In this document: in pieces, positions 1 to 11,724 of the stretch
How the letters are laid out: each line of letters starts with the position of its first letter
Position numbering within the stretch: position 1 is the stretch's first letter
Assembly: GCF_050948215.1 (NCBI RefSeq)
Contig: NW_027488580.1
Coordinates: 682,001-746,000, forward strand
Origin: Halictus rubicundus
Taxonomy: Eukaryota; Arthropoda; Insecta; Hymenoptera; Halictidae
DNA length: 64,000 nucleotides
Direction: 5' to 3'
The notes under the pieces: model-generated
What the model saw: the letters and a program-made list of their open reading frames with translations, nothing else
The model's database searches: none
What the model was told of the DNA's origin: nothing
Made by a program: the position numbers and the translations under genes

Positions 1-1812
1 CCAGTACCAGGGAGCAGAGCACCCATTGAAGTCCTGCTCGGGGCAGACGTCTACCCTGCAATAATAAAAGAGGGATTGCGAAGAGGAGCTCCGAATCAGC
101 CGGTGGCTCAGCTTACCATGTTCGGATGGATCGTCACCGGGATGACAGGCTCGGCGTCCAGTCCGGTTCAGGCCCAGGTGCATCAGGCAAGCATCGGGGA
201 CAGTCTGAGCTCACTCGTGCGGCGGTTTTGGGAACAGGAGGACGTCCAAGACACGGCTTCGGCGTGGACAGCTGAGGAAGAAGAGTGTGAACAGCATTTC
301 AAAACCTCTCACTCACGCACTCCAGAGGGTCGCTATCAGGTGAGACTGCCCTTTAAAACTAACGTAAAAGTCACTTCAGGCTCCCGGACAGCTGCGTGGC
401 ACTCACTCAGGAGAATGGAGCTGCAGTTCCGAAAGGACAAAGAGTTCAAGGAGCAATACGACGACTTTCTAAAGCAGTACAGCGAGCTTGGTCATATGTC
501 ACTGACCGAAGAGACAGGGAAAGGACAACAATGCCACTACCTGCCACACCACGGAGTCTTGAGGCCCAGCAGCTCCACCACGAAGTTGAGAGTCGTCTTC
601 AACGGGTCCTGGTCCGAGCCTTCGCAATGTTCTTTGAACGATGCCCTCCATGCGGGTCCAAATTTGTTGCCACCACTCGCTGACGTCATTCTGAGGTGGC
701 GCAAACACCAGTACGTGGTGACAGCCGACGTCACCAAGATGTACCGGCAGATATTAGTCCATCCAGAGGATCGAGACGTACAACGAATCCTCTGGAGACG
801 GGCGGAGAGCGAAAGGGTTCGTGAATACCGGCTAAACACTGTCACGTATGGTCTTTCATGTGCCCCATATCTAGCTGTGCGAACACTGCGCCAATTGGCT
901 GAGGATGAGGGCTCGCACTACCCCAACGGAGCAATAGCCATCAAGAGGGACACATACGTAGATGACATCCTCACTGGAGCCGACACCGTGGAAGAGCTGA
1001 TGGAAACCGCCAATCAACTTCAGCAGCTGTGCATGGCGGGCGGCTTCCCGCTCCAAAAGTGGGCGTCCAACGTGGTCGATTTGCCCCAGGACTCATCACG
1101 ACGCTTTCAAGTGTTCGCAGGTCACTCCGAGAGCACAACCACTCAGTCCTCGCCGCACCACAACCAACTAGAGGAGCAGAAAACCTGGTCGGACTGCATT
1201 CATACTGCGTTAGGTCTTCACTGGTCACCACGAGAGGACAACTTTCGATACTCCCTCGCTGAGGTCACCGCTCAATCGCCAACCAAGCGCAGCATTGTTT
1301 CGAAAACCGCGCAGTTGTTCGACCCACTGGGATGGCTAGTACCAGTCATCGTACGGGCGAAAATAGCCATTCAATCGACTTGGCTGCTGGGTCTGGACTG
1401 GGACGACCCACTTCCTGCATCCATGGCTGAAGACTGGGCACTTTTCTGCGCCGAACTGAAGCTGCTCGAAAGAGTGAGGGTACCTCGGCCCTTGTCTCAC
1501 TGTCCACATCCCACTCTGAGGGAATTACATGGCTTCGCAGACGCCTCCGAGCGAGCATACGCAGCAGTCATCTACCTGAGGACGAAGAGCGAGGACGGAC
1601 ACTGGGAAGTCGCACTTGTCACTGCTAAGAGCAAGGTCGCACCACTAAAGCAGGTCTCGCAGCATACACAAGCACACCGATACACTTGTGGTCAGACTCG
1701 ACAGTCGCTCTGGGGTGGTTACGAGCACATCCAAGCAGGTGGAAAACCTATGTCGCGAACAGAGTGGCAGACATTCAGCGTCGAGTTCCCGAGGCACAAT
1801 GGCATCATGTAG
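1..1812 (+). pseudogene. pol: BEL/Pao pol, 5' part: protease end, reverse transcriptase, start of RNase H
   Basis: The frame is open from position 1, so the gene starts outside the window; the TTG at 76 is not a real start. The first residues (a Leu-Leu-Gly-Ala-Asp-Val-Tyr stretch at about 46-66) fit the C-terminal side of the Pao protease region. Reverse transcriptase follows: the motif A aspartate lies in Thr-Ala-Asp-Val-Thr-Lys-Met-Tyr (Asp codon 727-729), and the catalytic Tyr-Val-Asp-Asp is at 955-966. RNase H begins with Gly-Phe-Ala-Asp-Ala-Ser near 1530-1550. The sequence stays Pao-like through Val-Ala-Pro-Leu-Lys (about 1635-1650), then loses similarity and runs out of frame to a stop at 1810-1812. 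The product would convert element RNA to DNA in cytoplasmic particles. The loss of frame inside RNase H marks this copy as non-autonomous. Confidence 0.87.
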
Positions 1813-3539
1813 CCGGGGTTGAAAATCCAGCTGACCCCGCCTCTCGAGGACTCACACCGTCGCAGTTGTTGCAGCTGACATTGTGGTGGAACGGCCCGAA
1901 CTTCCTGCGAAACAGCGAGCAGCTCACGGAGGCCCAAACAGAAATTCCTGACCACCTGCCAGAAGAAAGGAAAAAACTAGTAGCGGTAACACTCAAAGCC
2001 AAAGGGGGAATCGAGGACAACGACACCTTGATGCGGTTCTCGTCCTATACCAGGCTGCTAAGGGTCACCGCTTGGTGTCGACGATGGCTTCTCAAACGAC
2101 GCAAGCTCTCTTCAGTCTCGAACAGCAATATCGCCGCCACCCATGGTGACTCCTCAGTCCTTTCGGTGGAGGAAATCAACGAGGCCGAGAAGTGCTGGAT
2201 CCGACAAGTGCAGCAGACCCACTTTAAGGAAGAAAGGAGGCTATTAAAATCAGGCGCATGCGTTCCCTCAAGGAGCGTGCTCTCACCTCTAGCAGCGGAG
2301 ATCGACAGCGCCAACATTCTCAGAGTTGGGGGTCGGCTGAGCAAAGCGCGTCTCAATCCAGACGAAGCCCATCCAATCATCCTGCCTCCTGAATCCACCT
2401 TTACCCAACTTTACATTGTTCACAGCCATCTCAAGACACTGCATGGCGGAGTGCAAGCAACGCTGGGAGCCATACGCCAGAGGTTCTGGATACCGAGGGG
2501 ACGATCAAGAGTCAAAGCAGCAATCCTCAAATGCGTAACGTGTCTGAGATGGCGGGCGGAAACAGGCAGGCAGATGATGGGCCAACTGCCAGAGCACCGC
2601 GTTACTCCAGCTCGCCCATTCCATTCCACCGGAGTGGACTATGCGGGCCCGATATGGCTGCGGACTTCTCCAGGGCGTGGTCACAGAGCAACCAAGGCCT
2701 TCTTCGCAGTCTTCATCTGCATGGTGACCAAGGCCGTCCATCTCGAGGCGGTCTCCAGTTACACGTCAGAGGCTTTCCTGGCTGCTTTCCGGCGCTTCAT
2801 ATCCCGCCGAGGTCTCTGTGCGCACCTGTACAGCGACTGTGGGACGAACTTCCTGGGGGCAGACCGGGAGCTGCGTCGCCTATTCACCGCCAGCAGCCCT
2901 GAAAACAGATGCTTGAGGGAAAACCTGAGCAACCTACGTACTCAGTGGCATTTCAACCCACCAGCAGCGCCCCACTTCGGTGGACTCTGGGAGGCAGCCG
3001 TCAAGTCCACCAAGCACCATCTGAGAAGGACGATAGGAGAAACACGACTCACATTCGAGGAGATGTCCACACTCCTCACACAAGTCGAAGCTTGCCTGAA
3101 TTCAAGGCCGCTGGCTGCTCTCTCCGATGACCCGTCTGATTTAACAGCATTGACTCCAGGGCATTTTCTTGTAGGCTCCCCGTTGAACGCGTTGCCGGAA
3201 CCGTCGCTGCTGGACCAGAACGTCAACCGGCTTACTCGATGGCAGCTGATCAACAAAATGAGGGATCAATTCTGGGTGCGATGGCGAAAGGAGTACCTGC
3301 ACGGACTCACCACACGGTCGAAATGGCGCCGACCACAGGAAAACCTCACGCCGGGCAGCCTGTGCATTCTCAGCGACGAATCAACGCCACCCGCACGCTG
3401 GCCGCTCGCGCGAGTGAAGGAAGTGCATCCTGGAGGCGACGGGAAAACTCGGGTAGTCACCGTGGTCACCTCGGCGTCCGAATTCGTAAGACCGATCCAC
3501 AAACTGATCGTTTTACCGTTGAACGAGAACGATCGATGA
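1629..3539 (+). pseudogene. pol: BEL/Pao pol, 3' part: end of RNase H, integrase, C-terminal domain
   Basis: This frame is open from 1629, just after a TAA at 1626, to the TGA at 3537-3539. Real similarity starts shortly before Trp-Ser-Asp-Ser-Thr-Val at 1689, the last RNase H aspartate block. A His/His and Cys-x2-Cys zinc finger lies at about 2415-2550. The integrase DDE triad is visible: Asp at 2637-2639 (Gly-Val-Asp-Tyr-Ala-Gly-Pro), Asp at 2835-2837 (Tyr-Ser-Asp-Cys-Gly-Thr-Asn) and Glu at 2991-2993 (Leu-Trp-Glu-Ala-Ala), spaced D-x65-D-x51-E. The end, from Phe-Trp-Val-Arg-Trp (about 3270) to Pro-Ile-His-Lys-Leu, is the C-terminal module common in Pao integrases. There is no ATG at the start; the frame is the continuation of the upstream pol gene after a frame change. 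Integrase would join element DNA to the chromosome. This half keeps all key residues. Confidence 0.87.
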
Positions 3540-3861
3540 CCGCGTCGATTCACGTGTTGCACCGTAATTCATTCACTCGCGAAGATCGACTACAACTGCG
3601 TAGTACGCGTAAAATCGTTGAGCGCACGCGCGAGTCATTCACGATGCCAGCCGACGTGGTCCCCCACTCCAACCACCTCGCAGTAAATTCAAGCATTCAC
3701 ATTGTTCATGACGACGGTAGTAACCTCAAAATTGCTTGCAGAGTTGTAAACTATAGCCCGAAATTACTGCGTGAAAATCACTGTCAATCACTAGCACTTT
3801 GTTCACTAGATATCACGACCGTTTGCATGCTCGGACATTCGACAAGTCGAGGCGGGCGGCA
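3540..3861 (+). other. Noncoding 3' region of the BEL/Pao element, between pol and the LTR
   Basis: About 320 bases follow the pol stop and hold no recognisable gene. The open frames that cross it are overlaps of pol or short chance frames. The last bases (about 3847-3861) are rich in G and A and sit where a polypurine tract would prime plus-strand DNA synthesis, but they include several C residues, so the tract assignment is weak. Confidence 0.45.
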
Positions 3862-4448
3862 TGTTTGAGATTGGCGCGCGGACGCCATAACGCCTCACCG
3901 TGCTCAACCGCGCGACTGCCAATCACAGAATGTCCCGCAACACGCGCGAGAACACCGACAAACAGCGTCTGTTATCGAGGCTCGCGCGGGCAAAACCCTC
4001 AAGCGTGATTCGCGGAAAACAGGCTCGATTCTTCTGGAATGTTCTCGACGAAAAACCGGAAACATCTGCGCGTGACGAACTTCCCGAAGGATCGAGGTAA
4101 TAAAACCGAGAGAGAACCGTTACTCGCTCTCTTTCTGAAATCAGAGTCAGCTGTGCGATTACGTAATAAGAAACAGAATTCAAAATCAGTGCTTGTCAGT
4201 CGTTTATTATATAATTTCAATCTTTGTGACAAACTGAAACCTTACAGTGTGAAAATACAGATAATTTATTGCAGATCCGCCTTCCATTCAATTCATTCAT
4301 ACAGTCCGCTTTCTCCACTTTCACTCAGCATACTTTCATACCATTCCAAATACACACTCATACACAATCCGTTAAATTTCCTCGCGAGTTTAGTTGCATT
4401 CCTTTTAGTTTCCCGCGAATCTTTCCAAGCAGGGAAAGATACGAAACA
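3862..4448 (+). repeat. Probable 3' LTR of the BEL/Pao element (587 bp)
   Basis: The segment starts TGTTTGAG and ends GAAACA, giving a TGTTT/AAACA inverted terminal pair with the TG...CA ends usual for LTRs. It begins 322 bp after the pol stop and ends exactly where the satellite starts (CTATCCTG at 4449). It contains an AATAAA at about 4099 and a TATATAA at about 4207, but their order does not give a simple U3-R-U5 reading. The matching 5' LTR is outside the window, so the left boundary rests on the terminal motif alone. The overlapping open frames that run into the satellite are not genes. Confidence 0.6.
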
Positions 4449-5884
4449 CTATCCTGTGTCCTATCCTATCCTCTATCCTATCCAATCCCCTATCCTATCC
4501 TCTATCCGATCCTATCCTCTATCCGATCCTATCCTCTATCCTATCCTATCCTCTATCCTATCCTATTCTCTAACCTATCATCTACCCTATCCTATCCTCT
4601 ATCCTATCCAATCACCTATCCCATCCTCTATACGATCCTATCCTCTATCCTATCCTATCCTCTATCCTATAATATCATCTATGCTATACTATTCTCTATC
4701 CTAACCTATCCTATCCTCTATCCTATCCAATCCCCTATCCTATCCACTATCCTATCCTATCCTCAACCCTATCCTATCCTCTATCCTATCCTATTCTATC
4801 CTCTATCCTATCCTATCCTCTATCCTATAATATCCTCTATCCTATCCTATCCTATCCTCTATCCTATCCTATCCTCTATCGTCTCCTCTATCCTATCCTA
4901 TCCTGTATCCTATCCTATCCTCTAACCTATCCAATCGCCTATCCTGTACTCTGTCCAATCCTATCCTCTATCCTATCCTATCCTCTATCCTGTCCTATTC
5001 TCTATCCTATCATCTACCCTATCCTATCCTATCCTCTATCCTATCCTATCCTATCCTCTATCCTATCCTATCCTCTATCCTATCTTATCCTCTATCCTAT
5101 CCTATCCTCTATCCTATCCTATCCTCTATCCTATCCTATCCTCTATCCTATCCTATCCTCAATCCTATCCTATCCTCTATCCTATCCTATCCTATCCTCT
5201 ATCCTATCCTATCCTCTATCCTATCCTATCCTCTATCGTATCCTATCCTCTATCCTATCCTATCCTGTATACTATCCAATCCCCTATCCTATCCTCTATC
5301 CGATCCTATCCTCTATCCTATCCTATCCTCTTTCCTGTCCTATTCTCTATCCTATCATCTACCCTATCCTATCCTCTATCCTATCCAATCACCTATCCTA
5401 TCCTCTATACGATCCTATCCTCTATACTATAATATCATCTATCCTATACTATTCTCTGTCCTATCCTATCCTCTATCCTATCCTATCCTCTATCCTATCC
5501 TATCCTCTATCCTATCCTATCCTCTATCCTATCCTATCCTGTATACTATCCAATCCCCTATCCTATCCTCTATCCGATCCTATCCTCTATCCTATCCTAT
5601 CCTCTTTCCTATCCTATTCTCTATCCTAACATCTACCCTATCCTATCCTCTATCCTATCCAATCCCCTATCCTATCCTCTATCCGATCCTATCCTTTATC
5701 CTATCCTATCCTCTATCCTATAATATCATCTATCCTATACTATTCTCTATCCTATCTTATCCTGTATCCTATACTATCCTCTATCCTATCCAATCCTGTA
5801 CCCTATCCTCTATCCTATCCTATCCTCAATCCTATCCTATCCTCTACCCTACACTATCCTCTATCCTATCCTATCCTACACTCT
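4449..5884. repeat. 17-bp minisatellite, segment between the BEL/Pao LTR and solo LTR copy A
   Basis: The unit on the + strand is TATCCTATCCTATCCTC: three TATCC pentamers plus TC. Homogeneous runs of the unit are clear at about 5041-5260. Other parts carry point variants (TATCCGATCC, CCAATCCCC, CTATAATATC) and units with two or four pentamers. The + strand is almost free of G. From about 5180 onward this segment is the left end of the first copy of a 6-kb tandem duplication. The last four bases, CTCT at 5881-5884, are the left target-site duplicate of the next element. Confidence 0.96.
5881..5884. other. Left target-site duplicate (CTCT) of solo LTR copy A
   Basis: CTCT directly precedes TGTAACCG. 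The partner at the right end, 7657-7660, reads CTCG here and CTCT in copy B, so one base has probably changed in copy A. The undisturbed site, TACACTCTACCC, occurs elsewhere in the satellite, for example near 26361 and 42913. Confidence 0.75.
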
Positions 5885-7656
5885 TGTAACCGTATCGATT
5901 ACATGTCGATATGTATCGATCGGGCGACGTGTCGCATGAGCAACGCGGACCCCCACCACGACGTCCCTGGTCGTCCCGTCATCCTTCTCTTAAGGGAGAC
6001 TCGCAGGATCCCCCACTAATTAGCATGCGCGCGCATCGATCCCCACGCAATACGGATCGAATGAGGTCGATGCGCGACAGAATTAGGACACTCTACGTCT
6101 GGGCGCGAGCTTGTGCGGGTTCGAGAATTTCGGGCTGTTCGGTACGCGGCGAGCGAGTCAAACCGACTCAGGGGCGATACAGTCAAACCGACTGCGTTCC
6201 TTCGTCTCGCGATATCCTCAAACTGAGGAAGTGTCGTACAAACCGTACGACACGGGTCCATAAAGTCCTACGAGCGGCAATCATCGGTCGTAGCGATCAA
6301 TTAAGAAATAACTCCAACGAGACGAGGGAAACTGCGTCGGTCTCGAGCCGTATTCTCCACGAAAAGAAGCTAATTCTCACGTTCGTTCGGGAAATTCGCG
6401 ATACGGTAATCAGAGTAGTACGGTTAACGTCTTTCCACCGATACCGGATAGTCTCCGAACCCACTGACTAGTGACGACGGAGACGATCCTCAGGGTCGGG
6501 TGTCTGACCGACGCCTTGTACGTGTCGTCATTCGGGCACTTCCTGCGTCAGCAACGAGTGCTCGTGTGCTACGACGGCTCACGTTCGTTCGGGAGATTCG
6601 CGATACGGTCATCAGAGTAAGTACGGTTAACGTCTTTCCACCGATACCGGATAGTCTCCGAACCCACTGACTAGTGACGACGGAGACGATCCTCAGGGTC
6701 GGGTGTCTGACCGACGCCTTGTACGTGTCGTCATTCGGGCACTTCCTGCGTCAGAAACGAGTGCTCGTATGCTACGACGGCTCACGTTCGTTCGGGAGAT
6801 TCGCGATACGGTCATCAGAGTAAGTACGGTTAACGTCTTTCCACCGATACCGGATAGTCTCCGAACCCACTGACTAGTGACGACGGAGACGATCCTCAGG
6901 GTCGGGTGTCTGACCGACGCCTTGTACGTGTCGTCATTCGGGCACTTCCTGCGTCAGCAACGAGTGCTCGTGTGCTACGACGGCTCACGTTCGTTCGGGA
7001 GATTCGCGATGCGGTCATCAGAGTAAGTACGGTTAACGTCTTTCCACCGATACCGGATAGTCTCCGAACCCACTGACTAGTGACGACGGAGACGATCCTC
7101 AGGGTCGGGTGTCTGACCGACGCCTTGTACGTGTCGTCATTCGGGCACTTCCTGCGTCAGCAACGAGTGCTCGTATGCTACGACGGCTCACGTTCGTTCG
7201 GGAAATTCGCGATGCGGTAACAAGATCCAAGTATCAGAAAGGGACCCAGACGTGGAGCCAGGATAGGGCTCGAGAAACTGCCTATGCGAGGGCACGCTCC
7301 CACGTAGTCGCGATCGACTAGGCGCGAAAGGCGAACAGTATTAATCCCGCAACCATCGTACTGAGGTTACTGTAATTATAGAGATTTCAATTATTGTATA
7401 TATCAAGTACCACAGAATATATCTTACTTCTACCTCCAATATCAATAACCAATAACCAACAATAGTTTGAGCCTCTCCGTCTTCCAGTGCCTGGAGGCAC
7501 GAACCTTATCTTACTAGGGTTGTAACCGTCCCTATATATCTATCAGAATCTCAACGTTGATACGTTTTCTCTCACGTGCCTTCATAGTGTGGAGGCGACA
7601 GCGTGCGCGTGGTAAGACACGGCAGGAACGTAAAGAAGGAGGTAAAAACGGTTACA
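5885..7656. mobile_element. Solo LTR-like insert, copy A (1772 bp)
   Basis: The insert starts TGTAACCGT and ends ACGGTTACA, a perfect 9-bp inverted pair with TG...CA ends, and is bounded by a 4-bp target duplicate in satellite DNA. It has no internal protein gene; the best open frame (5911-6471, 186 codons, Arg-rich) matches no family I know. Those facts fit a solo LTR left by recombination between the two LTRs of a Gypsy- or BEL-like element. The interior holds a 203-bp tandem repeat (6376-7218). An extra TGTAACCGT at 7521-7529 repeats the terminal motif. The base composition is CpG-rich and quite unlike the satellite around it. The alternative is a non-autonomous element with short terminal inverted repeats. 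Orientation is not established. Confidence 0.72.
6376..7218. repeat. 203-bp tandem repeat inside solo LTR copy A (about 4.1 units)
   Basis: CTCACGTTCGTTCGGGA recurs at 6376, 6578, 6781, 6984 and 7187, a spacing of 202, 203, 203 and 203 bp. The first unit lacks one A (GAGTAGTACGG against GAGTAAGTACGG), and the fifth stops after about 32 bases. Units differ at only a few positions, such as GATACGGT/GATGCGGT and CTCGTGTGC/CTCGTATGC. Repeats of this kind are common in LTR U3 regions, where they can act as enhancers, but no such role is shown here. Confidence 0.95.
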
Positions 7657-10600
7657 CTCGACCCTATCCTATCCTCTATCCTATCCTATCCTCTATCCTA
7701 TCCAATTCCCTATCCTATCCTCTATCCAATCCTATCCTCTATCCTATCCTATCCTCTATAATATCGTATCCTCTATCCTATCCTATCATCTGTCCTATCC
7801 TATCCTCTATCCTATAATATCCTCTATCCTATCCAATCCTCTATCCTATCCTCTATCCTATACTATCATCGAACCTATCCTCTTCTCTATCCAATCCTCT
7901 ATCGTCAGTTCTATCCTATTCCATCCACTATCCTATCCTATCCTCAATCCTCTCCTATCCTCTATCCTATCCTATCCTCTACCCTATCCTATCCTCTATC
8001 CTATCCTATCCTCTATCCTATCCTATCGTCTACCCTATCCTATCCTATTCTCTTTTCCTATCCTATCCTCTATCCTATACTATCCTCTATCGTCTCCTAT
8101 CGTCTCTCCTATCCAATCCCCTATATAATCCTCCATGCTATACTATCCTCTATAATATCGTATCCTCTATCCTATTCTCTATCCTATACTATCATCGAAC
8201 CTATCCTATTCTCTATCCAATCCTCTATCGTCAGTTCTATCCTATTCCATCCACTATCCTATCCTATCCTCAATCCTCTCCTATCCTCCATCCTATACTA
8301 TCATCTGTCGTATCCTATTCTCTATCCTATCCTCTATCGTCTGCTCTATCCTATCCTATCCACTATCCTATCCTATCCTCAATCCTATCCTATCCTCTAT
8401 CCTATACTATCATCTATCCTATCCTATCCTATCCTCTATCCTATCCAATCCCCTATCCAATCCTCTATCCTATCCTATCCTCTATAATATCATGTCCTCT
8501 ATCCTATCCTCTATCCTACACTATCATCTAACCTATCCTATTCTCTATCCTATCCTCTATTGTCTGTTCTATCCTATCCTATCCACTATCCTATCCTATC
8601 CTCAATCCTCTCCTATCCTCTATTCTATCCTATCCTGTATCCTATCCTATCCTCTATCCTGTAATATCCTCTATCCTATCCTCTATCCAATCCAATCCTC
8701 TATCCTATCCTATCCTCTATCCTATCCTATTCTCTATCCTATCCTCTACCCTATACTATCATCTATCCTATCCTATTCTCTATCCTATCCTCTATCGTCT
8801 GCTCTATCCTATCCTATCCACTATACTATCCTATCCTCTACCCTATCCTATCCTCTATCCTATCCTATCCTCTATCCTATCCTATCCTCTATCCTATCCA
8901 ATCCCCTATCCTATCCGCTATCCTATCCAATCCCCTATCCTATCCGCTATCCTATCCAATCCCCTATCCTATCCACTATCCGATCCTATCCTCTATCCTA
9001 TCCTATCCTCTATAATATCGTATCCTCTATCCTATCCTATCCTCTATCCTATACTATTCTCTATCCTATCCTATCCTCTATCCTATACTATCCTCTATCG
9101 TCTCGTATCTTCTATCATATCCAATCCCCTATCCTATCCTCTACCCTATACTATCCTCTATCCTATCGTATCCTCTATCCTATCGAATCCTCTATCCTAT
9201 CCTCTATCCCATCCTCTATCCTATCCTAGAACTCAACCCTTTCCTATCCTCAATCCTATCCTATACTCCATCCTACCCTATCCGCTATCCTATCCTATCC
9301 TGTCCTCTACCCTATCCTATCCTCTATCCTATCCTATCCTCTATCCTATCCGATCCTCTATCCTATCCTATCCTCTATCCTATCCAATCCTCTATCCTAT
9401 AATATCTTCTATCCTATCCTATCCTCTACCCTATCCAATCGCCTATCCTATCCTCTATCCGATCCTATCCTCTATCCTATTCTATCCTCTATCCTATCCT
9501 ATCCTCCATCCTATCCTATCCTCTATACTATCCAATCCCCTATCCTATCCTCTATCCGATCCTATCCTCTATCCTATCCTATCCTCTATCCTGTCCTATT
9601 CTCTATCCTATCCTCTATCCGATCCTATCCTCTATCCTATCCTATCCTCTATCCTATCCTATCCTCTATCCTATAATATCATCTATCCTATACTATTCTC
9701 TATACAATCCTATCCTCTATCCTATACTATCCTCTATCGTATCCTACCCTCTATCCGATCCTATCCTCTATGCTATCCTATCCTCTATCCTCTACCCTAT
9801 CCTATCCTCTATCCTATCCTATCCTCTTTCCTATCCTATTCTCTATCCTAACATCTACCCTATCCTATCCTCTATCCTATCCAATCCCCTATCCTAACCT
9901 CTATCCTATCCTATCCTCTATCCTATCCTATCCTCTATCCGATCCTATCCTCTATCCTATCCTATCCTCTATCCTATCCCATTCTCTATCCTATCCTCTA
10001 CCCTATCCTATCCTCTATCCTATCCAATCACCTATCCTATCCTCTATACGATCCTATCCTATATCCTATAATATCATCTATCCCATACTATTCTCTATCC
10101 TATCCTATCCTCTATCCTATACTATCCTCTATCCGATCCTCTCCTCTATCCGATCCTATCCTCTATCCTATCCTATCCTCTACCCTATCCTATCCTCTAT
10201 CCTATCCTATCCTACCCTCTACCCTATCCTATCCTCTATCCTATCCTATCCTCTATAATATCGTATCCTCTATCCTATCCTATCCTCAATCCTATCCTAT
10301 CCTCTACCCTATCCTATCCTCTATAATATCGTATTCTCTATCCTATCCTCTATCCTATCCTATTCTGTATCCTATACTCTACCCTATCCTATCCTCTATC
10401 CGATCCTATCCTCTATCCTATCCTATCCTCTATCCTATCCTATCCTACATCCTATCCTATCTTCTATACTATCCAATCCCCTATCCTAACCTCTATCCGA
10501 TCCTATCCACTATCCTATCCTATCCTCAATCCTCTCCTATCCTCTATCCTATTCTATCTTCTATCCTATCTCATCCTCTATCCTATCCAATCCCCTATCC

Positions 10601-11724
10601 TATCCTCTATCCTATCCTATCATCTATCATATCCTATCCTCTATCGTATAATATCCTCTATCCTATCCTATCCTGTATCCTATCCTATCCTCTATCCTAA
10701 AATATCCTCTATCCTATCCAATCCTCTATCCTATCCTATTCTCTATCCTATCCTCTACCCTATCCTATCCTCTATCCTATAATATCATATATCCTATACT
10801 ATTCTCTATACTATCGTATCCTCTATCCTACACTATCCTCTATCGTATCCTATCCTCTATCCGATCCTATCCTCTATCCTATCCTATCCTCTATCCTATC
10901 CTATTCTGTATCTTATACTCTACCCTATCCTATCCTCTATCCGATCCTATCCTCTATACTATACAATCCCCTATCCTATCCGCTATCCTATCCTATCCTC
11001 TATCCTATCCTATCCTCTATCCTATCCTATCCTATCCTCTATCCTATCCTATCCTCTATCCTATCCTATCCTCTATCCTATCCTATCCTCTATCCTATCC
11101 TATCCTCTATCCTATCCTATCCTGTATACTATCCAATCCCCTATCCTATCCTCTATCCGATCCTATCCTCTATCCTATCCTATCCTCTTTCCTGTCCTAT
11201 TCTCTATCCTATCATCTACCCTATCCTATCCTCTATCCTATCCAATCACCTATCCTATCCTCTATACTATAATATCATCTATCCTATACTATTCTCTGTC
11301 CTATCCTATCCTCTATCCTATCCTATCCTCTATCCTATCCTATCCTCTATCCTATCCTATCCTCTATCCTATCCTATCCTGTATACTATCCAATCCCCTA
11401 TCCTATCCTCTATCCGATCCTATCCTCTATCCTATCCTATCCTCTTTCCTATCCTATTCTCTATCCTAACATCTACCCTATCCTATCCTCTATCCTATCC
11501 AATCCCCTATCCTATCCTCTATCCGATCCTATCCTTTATCCTATCCTATCCTCTATCCTATAATATCATCTATCCTATACTATTCTCTATCCTATCTTAT
11601 CCTGTATCCTATACTATCCTCTATCCTATCCAATCCTGTACCCTATCCTCTATCCTATCCTATCCTCAATCCTATCCTATCCTCTACCCTACACTATCCT
11701 CTATCCTATCCTATCCTACACTCT
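7657..11724. repeat. 17-bp minisatellite between the two solo LTR copies
   Basis: The same 17-bp unit continues with many variants. The stretch 8492-10990 matches 14501-16999 at an offset of 6009. Long + strand open frames here (for example 8492-9229 and 9770-10258) read only the Ser-Tyr-Pro-Leu/Ile periodic peptide and are repeat by-products. From about 11.02 kb this is the left part of the second duplication copy; 11721-11724 is the CTCT target duplicate. Confidence 0.96.

Larger units (their letters stand above)
1..4448 (+). mobile_element. BEL/Pao LTR retrotransposon, 5'-truncated by the window edge, pol broken
   Basis: Domains read in BEL/Pao order: end of the aspartic-protease region, reverse transcriptase, RNase H, H2C2 zinc finger plus DDE integrase, and a C-terminal domain typical of Pao integrases. 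A probable 3' LTR follows and abuts the satellite. The gag gene, most of the protease and the 5' LTR would lie left of position 1. Coding is split between two + frames (frame 1 to about 1650, frame 3 afterwards), so this copy is defective. The right end touches the 17-bp satellite directly, which suggests insertion into, or at the edge of, the array; the left target junction cannot be seen. Confidence 0.88.
5180..11020. repeat. Tandem segmental duplication, copy 1 (satellite + solo LTR + satellite)
   Basis: Marker variants repeat in the same order in the next unit, at offsets of 5857 (left end), 5840 (through the LTR) and 6009 (after about 8.5 kb). The offset changes come from a 17-bp difference near 5410, a 170-bp difference near 7781 (ten 17-bp units) and a single base near 8052. 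Outer limits are approximate because the edges lie in plain 17-bp repeat. Near-identity, including inside the LTR, points to a recent copy event or an assembly duplicate. Confidence 0.85.

Noticed and set aside
3239..3868. Separate gene downstream of, or overlapping, the integrase (209 codons)
   Set aside because: It overlaps the integrase C-terminal domain in another frame and continues into noncoding sequence. No similarity is recognised, and there is no sign of an env gene.
5911..6471. 186-codon Arg-rich frame in the solo LTR (also 11751-12311)
   Set aside because: It matches no family I know and lies inside a noncoding LTR. A further frame (7109-7321) is just the tandem repeat, and the similarity between the copies is explained by duplication, not by coding constraint.
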